Below are positions 16,968-24,034 of a DNA stretch of 64,000 nucleotides, in pieces; position 1 is the first letter of the stretch, and every line of letters starts with the position of its first letter. The DNA lies in contig NZ_REFC01000014.1 of assembly GCF_003688405.1 (NCBI RefSeq), forward strand, positions 310,001-374,000, given 5' to 3'. Position numbers and translations under genes: made by a program. The notes under the pieces are model-generated. The model did not search any database, was not told the DNA's origin, and was given only the letters and a program-made list of their open reading frames with translations. This stretch comes from Ulvibacter antarcticus (GTDB lineage Bacteria > Bacteroidota > Bacteroidia > Flavobacteriales > Flavobacteriaceae).

Positions 16968-18350
16968 ATGAAAAAGCTATTATTAAGTGTGTCGATGTTA
17001 TTTTGCGGCGCCGCATTGTTCGCACAGTTTAACACGAGTAGCGTAAATTCTACAGGTAATTTAAATCAGTCGAATGTTCTACAGGCAGGATCGACAAATG
17101 GTTCTACCGTCGATCAAGTTGGGAATAGGAACGATTCTGATGTGGATCAGATTGGAGATTTCAACTCAAATGATGTTGATCAACTAGGAAACAGAAATGA
17201 AGGAGATGTTCTTCAAACAGGTGATTTTAACAGCGCGTCTATTCATCAAGGCTTTGGAGCTGGTGCATCAGAAAACGATAGAAACCGGGCATCCGTAAGT
17301 CAGAATGGAAATTTTAATGATGGTCATATAGATCAATATGGTGATGCCGGAGGATCAGATCGCAACAGATCAGCTATACTTCAGGATGGAGATGCAAACA
17401 TTGCGTATAACAACCAAGTTGGAGATCGCAATCGCTCTGCTCAAGATCAGATTGGTGACAATAACATTACTACAGTTTTCCAGGATGGTGATCGTAACAG
17501 ATCCAATGCAGATCAAACAGGAGATTTCAACCAAAGCTATACAGATCAATCTGGCGACGACAACAGATCTCGTATGCGTCAAAATGGAGATTTTAATTTT
17601 GCCAGCGAATTGCAAGATGGAGATCGTAACAGAAGTAATGTTCGACAAGTGGGAGATGCGAATTTATCGATTTCAGATCAGCTTGGTGATGATAACAGAA
17701 CTAGAGTAATACAAAGAGGAAACAATAACGATTCGGATATGGATCAAGTTGGGAACGATAACTTTAGTGACATTGTTCAGAGAGGTAATATAAACGAGTC
17801 GGATATGACTCAAATTGGAAATTCGAACGTTAATTATACGATTCAACGTAGAAACAATAACGATTCTGATGTTTTTCAAGTGGGTGATTTTAACTTCAGT
17901 GATACACGACAAAGAGGAAATAACAATATCGCTAATGAATCTCAAATAGGTAATTCAAATACATCACAAGTGCATCAAGGGTTTACCGGAGCTGCAAATA
18001 ATGATAACAACGATGCTTCGATTAGCCAGGTTGGTGATTTGAACAATGCCCATATTGATCAGTATGGAGATGCAGGAGGATCTGATAATAATAACTCCGA
18101 TATCGTGCAAAATGGAAATAACAATAATGCATACAATTCTCAAGCGGGAGATGATAATACATCCACTCAGGATCAGACAGGTGACTTGAATAATAGCAAT
18201 ACTTTTCAAACTGGAGATATGCATTTAAGTACAGCCGATCAAGTGGGGGATTTGAATAATAGCTTTGTAAACCAAAATGGAAACAATCATATAAGTGATG
18301 TAGACCAAAATGGGAATAGCAATAATTCGAATGTGAATCAGAGTAACTAA
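16968..18350 (+). CDS. Arginine-bearing curlin-like subunit 9 (460 aa)
   Basis: A secreted curlin with about 40 half-repeats after MKKLLLSVSMLFCGAALFAQ. It differs from its acidic neighbours in the many Arg residues in place of Asp or Asn in the turn positions (ENDRNRAS, GDRNRS, DDNRSRMRQ, VIQRGN, TIQRRNN). It has two HQGF modules, at residues 93 and 336, each followed by a HIDQYGDAGGSD segment. The first sits at the same residue number as in subunits 3 and 4. Basic side chains on one protein and acidic ones on the others would allow heterotypic pairing, but that is inference. The cap is QNGNSNNSNVNQSN. Confidence 0.9.
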   Translation: MKKLLLSVSMLFCGAALFAQFNTSSVNSTGNLNQSNVLQAGSTNGSTVDQVGNRNDSDVDQIGDFNSNDVDQLGNRNEGDVLQTGDFNSASIHQGFGAGASENDRNRASVSQNGNFNDGHIDQYGDAGGSDRNRSAILQDGDANIAYNNQVGDRNRSAQDQIGDNNITTVFQDGDRNRSNADQTGDFNQSYTDQSGDDNRSRMRQNGDFNFASELQDGDRNRSNVRQVGDANLSISDQLGDDNRTRVIQRGNNNDSDMDQVGNDNFSDIVQRGNINESDMTQIGNSNVNYTIQRRNNNDSDVFQVGDFNFSDTRQRGNNNIANESQIGNSNTSQVHQGFTGAANNDNNDASISQVGDLNNAHIDQYGDAGGSDNNNSDIVQNGNNNNAYNSQAGDDNTSTQDQTGDLNNSNTFQTGDMHLSTADQVGDLNNSFVNQNGNNHISDVDQNGNSNNSNVNQSN

Positions 18351-18385
18351 CTAAATCTAAGGATTTTTAGACACTATAAAAATAG

Positions 18386-18417
18386 AAAGCATTGGTTCTT
18401 TGGAATCAATGCTTTTT
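18386..18417 (+). terminator. Terminator after curlin gene 9
   Basis: AAAGCATTG (18386-18394) pairs with CAATGCTTT (18406-18414) with a TTC/GAA inner stem; T6 follows. Confidence 0.88.
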
Positions 18418-18782
18418 TCGTAGGTAAAATCGTATGAATTATAAGCTCTTGTTAATTTTGAGTATAAACAGTTGGGTTGCCTTTCTGTCTATTACATAAA
18501 ACCTAGGTAAAGCGACACATTCATATAGAGCTACTTTAGGTAATAAGTCAATATTTTGTAGGAATTTTAGATAAAAGAGGTAATTTCATTAATTCCTATC
18601 GATATACTAGGTTCCCTATGCGTTGAAGATTATTCTTACATTTAGACAATACGACCATAAACGCGCAACATCCTGCTATTATGGACACTAAGTGTAATAC
18701 GTATTCAACATTAATTTAAATTTTAACAAAACATTAACATATGGCATTTTACTCAAAAACAGGTAGTTCAACTGATTTTTTT

Positions 18783-18838
18783 TTCCTACAACTGATTAAG
18801 TTAAAAGCGTTAATAAGAAAATTCCTACAAATGATTAA
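18783..18838 (+). repeat. Two direct repeats upstream of a curlin promoter
   Basis: TTCCTACAACTGATTAA and TTCCTACAAATGATTAA start 39 nt apart and end 12 nt before the palindrome at 18850. They may be accessory binding sites. Confidence 0.5.
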
Positions 18839-18849
18839 ATATAAGTGTA

Positions 18850-18897
18850 CTACGTGTTTGCACGTATAGTTTTATTCAAAGTTTTGTTGCAAATTTG
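18850..18897 (+). promoter_or_regulatory. Curlin-array palindrome plus promoter, copy 6
   Basis: CTACGTG-TTTG-CACGTAT at 18850-18867. TAG at 18867-18869, 20 nt, CAAATTTG at 18890-18897. It would drive the genes at 19248 and 20661. Confidence 0.65.
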
Positions 18898-19247
18898 ACA
18901 TGTAAATGAGAGGTAATTAGGTTTATTTCTGAATTACAAACTCCTCAAGTAAAAGTTATAAATACCCCAAAGTAACTTATGAAGCAAGTCTATTTATGAC
19001 TATTTAAAGTGCTAAATGAGTTTATCCCCTACACATAAAATTGAACTACAGCAAACCAGTTCAATAAGATTGAAAGCGCCTCCCCGCGCATATTTTGAAT
19101 CCATCCATAATAGGAGTCTATCAAAATAAAAAATTCAATACTTCCCCACATAATACGCAGTGCGATGTATCGCCTGGTTTTTTGAAATATGAGTATATAT
19201 TTTCAACTATATATGTTTAACGGAATTTGTAACTAAATTTTTAAATT

Positions 19248-20600
19248 ATGAAGAAATTAATATTAAGTATGGCAGTACTAATGTGTGGATCATTAGTATT
19301 TGCACAGGGCAATACAAGCTCTGTAACTCAAACCGGATTGGGGAACTCTTCCGGAGTAAGTCAAGTTGGCTCAATGAACGATTCTGATGTGGATCAGACA
19401 GGAGACAATAATGGCTCTACAGTTGATCAAACAGGAAACGACAACACTTCTGATGTTGATCAATTGACATTTACGCTTGGAACTAGTGATGATAACCTTA
19501 GTTCGGTGACTCAAAATGGTGACAACAACAACTCTTTTGTATGGAATGACGGAGACGATCATGAAAGTACAGTGAATCAAGACGGAGACGACAATGATTC
19601 TTATGTAAACCAATGGGGTAATAATAGTATGAGTGATGTAAACCAAGACGGAAACAACAATGACTCCGATGTTTGGCAACACCAAAATACTAATGACCAT
19701 ATTAGTGATGTAGATCAAATAGGTAATGATAACCTTTCTGATGTTCGTCAACAAGGTGGTGATGCAAACTTCTCTGATGTTTGGCAAAAAGGAGATATGA
19801 ACAACTCTGATGTTGATCAAGAAGGTAACAGTAACTATTCTCAAGTATACCAATTAGGTAACGGGAATATGAGTACTATGTTACAAACTGGAGATAATAA
19901 CATCTCTTCTGTACACCAAGGTTTCGATTTCGGTGGTGGATTTGAAATGAGTAATGATAACATGAGTAGTGTTACTCAAACTGGTAATGGAAATAGTTCT
20001 CACGTGGATCAATATGCTGCCAGTGGTGCAGACATGAATGATTCAGATGTGGATCAAACAGGTGATGATAACGACAGTTATGTTGGACAAACAGGAGACG
20101 ATAATGAGTCTGATGTAGACCAAAATGGAAATTCTAACGATGCCTTTACCAATCAGGTAGGTGATGATAACTATTCTAAGACAGAAGCTCAAGGGAATTT
20201 GAACGATGCTAGTACTACCCAAGTTGGTGATAATAACTATTCAGATACTCGTCAACTAGGTAATTCTAACACTAGTAGTGTAAGTCAAAGTGGAGATGCT
20301 AACATTTCTCAAGTATACCAAGGATATTTTGGTGACAACAACACTAGTGATGTAGATCAAACAGGTGATGGTAACCAACAGTATACTGCTCAGGTAGGTG
20401 ATGATAACAATTCTGATACTGACCAAGTAGGTGATGGTAACTTCTCTTATACATACCAAACTGGATTCCAACATGACAGTCTTGTTAACCAACAAGGTGA
20501 CTTGAACGATAGTGATGTTCAGCAAAATGGTAACAACCACGGTAGTATGGTAAACCAAATTGGAAACAACAACGGTTCTGTAGTATTACAAAACAATTAA
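19248..20600 (+). CDS. Curlin-like amyloid subunit 10, mosaic (450 aa)
   Basis: A secreted Ser-type curlin with the shared signal peptide and about 39 half-repeats. Residues about 21-205 match the first half of subunit 5 (SFVWNDGDDHEST, WQHQ.TNDHISDV). A HQGF module lies near residue 222. The last 110 residues match the end of subunit 8 (GYFGDNN..GNQQYTAQVGDDN). It is thus a three-part mosaic. No terminator follows. The next curlin gene starts only 60 nt later without a promoter palindrome, so the two are likely cotranscribed, unlike most of the array. The cap is QIGNNNGSVVLQNN. Confidence 0.9.
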   Translation: MKKLILSMAVLMCGSLVFAQGNTSSVTQTGLGNSSGVSQVGSMNDSDVDQTGDNNGSTVDQTGNDNTSDVDQLTFTLGTSDDNLSSVTQNGDNNNSFVWNDGDDHESTVNQDGDDNDSYVNQWGNNSMSDVNQDGNNNDSDVWQHQNTNDHISDVDQIGNDNLSDVRQQGGDANFSDVWQKGDMNNSDVDQEGNSNYSQVYQLGNGNMSTMLQTGDNNISSVHQGFDFGGGFEMSNDNMSSVTQTGNGNSSHVDQYAASGADMNDSDVDQTGDDNDSYVGQTGDDNESDVDQNGNSNDAFTNQVGDDNYSKTEAQGNLNDASTTQVGDNNYSDTRQLGNSNTSSVSQSGDANISQVYQGYFGDNNTSDVDQTGDGNQQYTAQVGDDNNSDTDQVGDGNFSYTYQTGFQHDSLVNQQGDLNDSDVQQNGNNHGSMVNQIGNNNGSVVLQNN

Positions 20601-20660
20601 TAAATAAGTAAGTAATTAAATCAATAAATAAATATTAATCCAAACTAAATTTTTAAAATT

Positions 20661-21887
20661 ATGAAAAAAGTAATGTTATGCGCAGCAGCGCTTATGTGTG
20701 GAGCAGCAGTCTTTGCACAAGGAAACACTAGTTCAGTTACACAAACAGGATCTGGAAACGGTTCAATGGTAACTCAAACTGGTATGACCAATGATTCTGA
20801 TGTTGATCAAACAGGAGATCTAAACATGTCTGATGTTGATCAAGATGGTGTTACAAACCTTTCTGATGTAGATCAATTTGGAGATTCTAACACTTCTGGT
20901 GTTGACCAATTAGGTGACGGTAACGATTCTCAAGTAATCCAATCTGGAGACAACAACACTTCTAGTGTTGATGAGGATGGTAACGACAACGATTCTTTTG
21001 TATGGCAAGATGGGGATTCTAACCTTAACGAAACTATCCAAAACGGAAACGATAACAATAGTTATGTAGATCAGTGGGGTGATACTAACGATGCTTATAC
21101 TGAGCAACAAGGTAACAACAACAACGCTGAAACTTACCAAGGTTATGGTTCAGGTGGTGGAAACAACACTTCTGATATCTGGCAAACAGGTAATGACAAT
21201 GATGCTAACACTTTCCAAAATGGAAACTTCAACTTTGGACAAGCTGAGCAAATAGGTAACAACAACAGTGGAGATATCGACCAAAATGGTGATAACAACT
21301 ATGCTGGTGCTGGTCAATACGGTGACGATAATACTAGTACTATCGATCAAGCTGGTGACGACAACTATGCGCTTACTTTACAAACTGGTAACAACAACAT
21401 TAGTTATGTTGCACAAACTGGAAACACTAACTTTTCATTAGTACAACAAGTAGGTTTATTTAACGGATCTGCTGTACTTCAAACTGGAGATAACAACTTC
21501 TCTAATGTTGGACAAGTTGGAAATGCTAATAATTCATTGGTAAATCAAAATGGAGACAATAACGGTTCTGATGTATTCCAAAATGGAAACAACAACAGTT
21601 CTGGTGTATCTCAACAAGGTGATGACAACACTAGTGATGTAGATCAAATTGGTCTTCTTAACAACAGTAGTGTGTTTCAATCTGGAACTAACAACGACAG
21701 TACAGTTCTTCAAGATGGTAACTTTAACTTTAGTGATGTGAAGCAAGTTGGTTTTGACAACATTAGTGATGTACTTCAAGACGGAAATGCAAACTCTAGT
21801 GGTGTGATCCAAACTGGAAACAACCACAACAGTGTTGTTAGTCAAATTGGTAACAACAATACTTCTACTGTAGTTCAAAGTAACTAA
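20661..21887 (+). CDS. Curlin-like amyloid subunit 11 (408 aa)
   Basis: The last gene of the array, probably second in a bicistron with the gene at 19248. It has the signal peptide MKKVMLCAAALMCGAAVFAQ and about 35 half-repeats with unusually regular spacing and few loop insertions. One short insert (GYGSGGGNN) lies near residue 160. The first part (QTGSGNGSMVTQTGMTNDSDVDQ) resembles subunits 1 and 6, and the central part is unique. The end (GNNHNSVVSQIGNNNTSTVVQSN) is the shared cap. The codons are somewhat more uniform (AACAAC, TCTGATGT) than in the upstream genes, which may reflect high expression. Confidence 0.9.
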   Translation: MKKVMLCAAALMCGAAVFAQGNTSSVTQTGSGNGSMVTQTGMTNDSDVDQTGDLNMSDVDQDGVTNLSDVDQFGDSNTSGVDQLGDGNDSQVIQSGDNNTSSVDEDGNDNDSFVWQDGDSNLNETIQNGNDNNSYVDQWGDTNDAYTEQQGNNNNAETYQGYGSGGGNNTSDIWQTGNDNDANTFQNGNFNFGQAEQIGNNNSGDIDQNGDNNYAGAGQYGDDNTSTIDQAGDDNYALTLQTGNNNISYVAQTGNTNFSLVQQVGLFNGSAVLQTGDNNFSNVGQVGNANNSLVNQNGDNNGSDVFQNGNNNSSGVSQQGDDNTSDVDQIGLLNNSSVFQSGTNNDSTVLQDGNFNFSDVKQVGFDNISDVLQDGNANSSGVIQTGNNHNSVVSQIGNNNTSTVVQSN

Positions 21888-22202
21888 GAGTATAAGTAAT
21901 ACTTGTAAGGATTAAGTTTTTAATTCTTACTTATAAAACGGTATAAGAGCACGGTTTTCCCTGCTCTTATACTTGTTTTAAAAAATGACATAAAGTACAA
22001 GTAGTAAAAAGGGGTTTTCCCCCTATTTTATAGTTAATTCTTCGGAATTACTTGCCTGATACTTATAAATGTCTTAATTTAATGCAACCTAAGGAATAAG
22101 TAAGGTATTTCGGGGCTTTAAGTAGATCTGAAACCTTAAATATCTAAATTGAAATTCCTAGTCAAAAACAGGAATATTACTATTAATAAAAAGTCTAAAC
22201 AA
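21888..22202. other. Spacer between the curlin array and the export operon
   Basis: It contains the double hairpin, a GGGG-TTTT-CCCC hairpin (about 22012-22024), a TTCGGAA copy near 22034 and AT-rich DNA. No palindrome-promoter is found, so the export genes seem not to share the operator of the fibre genes. Confidence 0.6.
21906..21976 (+). terminator. Double hairpin closing the curlin array
   Basis: TAAG-ATTAA..TTAAT-CTTA (21906-21929) is followed by a perfect 11-bp stem, GTATAAGAGCA (21941-21951) with TGCTCTTATAC (21962-21972), and a short T-rich tail. Confidence 0.8.
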
Positions 22203-22715
22203 ATGAAAACAATAGCCCGCTTATTATGTGCTAGTTTAATGCTCTTTGCATTTACAACTTCTTATTCCCAAACATATACAGACACACCTTCTGAAACAAA
22301 TAGTTTCCAGAGTAACAAAGCTGAGAATAACTACTTATCGACTCAGAATTATCAGGTACAACAAAACGGTACCTCCAGAAATTCTGTCTTTATTAGTCAG
22401 GCCGGTAACAATAATTCAATCGTATCCAAAACTTCTTCAAACAGTAGTGATATAAATTATTTTCAAAGAGGAAATAATAATGATGTCTATGTGAGTTTAA
22501 GCGCAGATCGCATTGAACAAAATGTAATTCAAGACGGGGATAATCATTCTGTTCTTAACTTTAACAATGCCAAACTTGATTTCCATAAGGGCGAAATCAT
22601 ACAAAGTGGCAATAGTCAAAACTTAGTCTGGTATGGTGATAATTCCATTTCAGAAAACCTAAAAATTTCTATGCAAGGTAATGGTCAATCAGTGATCGTA
22701 AGAAATTTTAACTAA
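22203..22715 (+). CDS. Minor curlin, CsgB/nucleator-like (170 aa)
   Basis: The start at ATG 22203 is chosen over the ATG 54 nt upstream because it gives a clean signal peptide (MKTIARLLCASLMLFAFTTSYSQ). The mature protein has five irregular curlin-like segments: VQQNG..RNSVFISQAGNNNS, YFQRGNNNDVYV, VIQDGDNHSVL, IIQSGNSQNLVWYG and SMQGNGQSVIV. It is short, has more basic and hydrophobic residues than the array proteins, and is first in the operon with csgE, csgF and csgG. This fits a CsgB-type nucleator or anchor for the fibres. The size is close to E. coli CsgB (about 150 residues). The role is inferred from position and repeats. Confidence 0.7.
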   Translation: MKTIARLLCASLMLFAFTTSYSQTYTDTPSETNSFQSNKAENNYLSTQNYQVQQNGTSRNSVFISQAGNNNSIVSKTSSNSSDINYFQRGNNNDVYVSLSADRIEQNVIQDGDNHSVLNFNNAKLDFHKGEIIQSGNSQNLVWYGDNSISENLKISMQGNGQSVIVRNFN

Positions 22716-22724
22716 AATCCTATA

Positions 22725-23528
22725 ATGCCCCTTTTTAAAAGACAGTTAATATGCTTCTGTTTACTTTCGCTGCTCTTCTCTCCAAGTGGCTTCGGTCAAA
22801 TTTATAATTCCGTTGTTGAAGCAGAAATTAATTTAGAAATGAACAATGAATTTATCGAAGTAAAAGGTTCAGCTTTCAATCGAAGCGAGATCAATCAAAG
22901 TCTTCGATATGTACTCTCCGTAATAAGACAAGATCCTTTAACCAAAGATAAGGTTAAAAAAGACCAGACTGGAAGGTTTGTTTTAGCCGCAAATACAAAG
23001 ATAAATCTCTCCGAAAGCACAATAAATTCCGAAGATCCTGCAAGAATAATAATTCTTTTGCTGATATTTGATACAGATGATAGCATCTTAGGAAAAGATA
23101 GAATAGTACTTAATGATGATCCAACTAGAAATGATCCGGATGCCATTGAGTTACAAACTTTTATAGACCAGTCTGATAAAGGTTTTACAGATGCAACTTC
23201 TCGCGATGTTAATTCAGATGCTGAAGATGGTGTGGTTTTAAGAGGAATTGTAGTTGAAGAGACCAAAACAAAACCTGGTAGTGATTTTTATAAGATTTTT
23301 TATCAATCTTATCGGGAAAATGAAATAAACAGTAATAGAATTATTACTATAAAAGAAGTATTTGCATTAGGTAGAAACACGAAACTTGAAGTGAAGATTG
23401 AAGGAGAGACCGTCTTTGAGTTTTTCTTAAGACCTAAAGAAGATTATTTAAAAGAAATGAATAGGTATGCAATGCGGTACGTCTTCAATTATTTGAAAAA
23501 GCAGGGACAAGTGGTGAAGCGTTATTGA
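22725..23528 (+). CDS. csgE: CsgE-like curli assembly factor with extra N-terminal domain (267 aa)
   Basis: A periplasmic factor of type VIII (curli) secretion; CsgE caps the CsgG channel and gives it specificity for curlin. Residues 1-24 are a signal peptide. Residues about 174-267 (SDFYKIFYQSYRE, then ETVFEFFLRPKEDYLKEMNRYAM) show the CsgE pattern: DFY.aF...., a central strand pair and V.F..FL.P....... E. coli CsgE is about 130 residues in all, so this protein is twice the usual length. The extra residues about 25-130 (IEVKGSAFNRSEIN, LRYVLSVIRQD, then GRFVLAANTKINLSESTIN) look like an Ig-type beta-sandwich similar to CsgC/CsgH; this is my pattern reading, unconfirmed. An acidic linker joins the two. 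It starts 9 nt after the nucleator gene. Confidence 0.82.
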   Translation: MPLFKRQLICFCLLSLLFSPSGFGQIYNSVVEAEINLEMNNEFIEVKGSAFNRSEINQSLRYVLSVIRQDPLTKDKVKKDQTGRFVLAANTKINLSESTINSEDPARIIILLLIFDTDDSILGKDRIVLNDDPTRNDPDAIELQTFIDQSDKGFTDATSRDVNSDAEDGVVLRGIVVEETKTKPGSDFYKIFYQSYRENEINSNRIITIKEVFALGRNTKLEVKIEGETVFEFFLRPKEDYLKEMNRYAMRYVFNYLKKQGQVVKRY

Positions 23529-23626
23529 TGCAGAGTTATTGCGAAACGACTTATCTTTTTAAAAAAAGCAATTAAAATTAGTAATTTGGACATTCCAAAT
23601 TATTTTTTATTAAATATATTATACAG

Positions 23627-24025
23627 ATGAAAACAATTATATCCATAGTCTTTTGTATGATTGCCTATACCAGCTTTGGACAGCAGCTTGTATATAAAGC
23701 AATAAATCCCGCTTTTGGGGGAGATACTTTCAACCATCAGTGGCTACTTGCTGCTGCAAATGCCCAAAATTCATTTAAAGATCCGGAAGCACAAGATGAT
23801 GAAAGAAGTGAATTGGACAGATTTTCCGAAAACTTGAACCGACAAATTTTAGGTCAACTTTCGAGAGGCTTGTTCGATGCCCAGTTAGGAGACGGACTAC
23901 AACCAGGAACCTTTAATTTTGGAACTCTATCGCTCGAAATTTACGAATCGGCAGAAGGATTAGTTATAAATATTCTAGATACTAATACTGGAGAGCAAAC
24001 ACAGATTATAGTTCCCAACCCTTAA
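23627..24025 (+). CDS. csgF: CsgF-like curli secretion accessory protein (132 aa)
   Basis: CsgF binds the CsgG pore at the cell surface and links it to the nucleator. The signal peptide MKTIISIVFCMIAYTSFGQ is followed by the hallmark LVYKAINPAFGGDTFNHQWLL, matching the F.F.NP.FGG.p.ng..LL pore-binding segment of E. coli CsgF. After it comes ANAQNSFKDP (AQNsyKDP in E. coli) and a domain with LNRQILGQLSRGL and a T.E.TQI end. Length and order of motifs agree with the family. It lies between csgE and csgG, 9 nt before the latter. Confidence 0.93.
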   Translation: MKTIISIVFCMIAYTSFGQQLVYKAINPAFGGDTFNHQWLLAAANAQNSFKDPEAQDDERSELDRFSENLNRQILGQLSRGLFDAQLGDGLQPGTFNFGTLSLEIYESAEGLVINILDTNTGEQTQIIVPNP

Positions 24026-24034
24026 AACTTGCAT

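Larger units (their letters stand above)
18351..19247. other. Longest noncoding region of the array (about 900 nt)
   Basis: It holds a terminator at the left, a palindromic AATACGTATT (near 18698-18707), two direct repeats of TTCCTACAA-N-TGATTAA (18783-18799 and 18822-18838), the palindrome-promoter at 18850-18897, CCCCAAAG at 18965-18972 and CCCCACAT at 19144-19151. The inferred leader is about 344 nt, double that of genes 1 and 3-5. No gene is seen. Confidence 0.65.

Noticed and set aside
555-21887. Array of short regular repeats considered as CRISPR or minisatellite
   Set aside because: The repeats are in frame, degenerate at third positions and encode a regular protein motif. There is no identical repeat with unique spacers and no cas gene.
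555-21887. Type 9 secretion of the curlins
   Set aside because: None has the C-terminal sorting domain seen in the protein at 32793; CsgE, CsgF and CsgG homologs lie next to the array.
22149-22202. Upstream ATG for the nucleator-like gene
   Set aside because: It would add 18 basic residues before the signal peptide.
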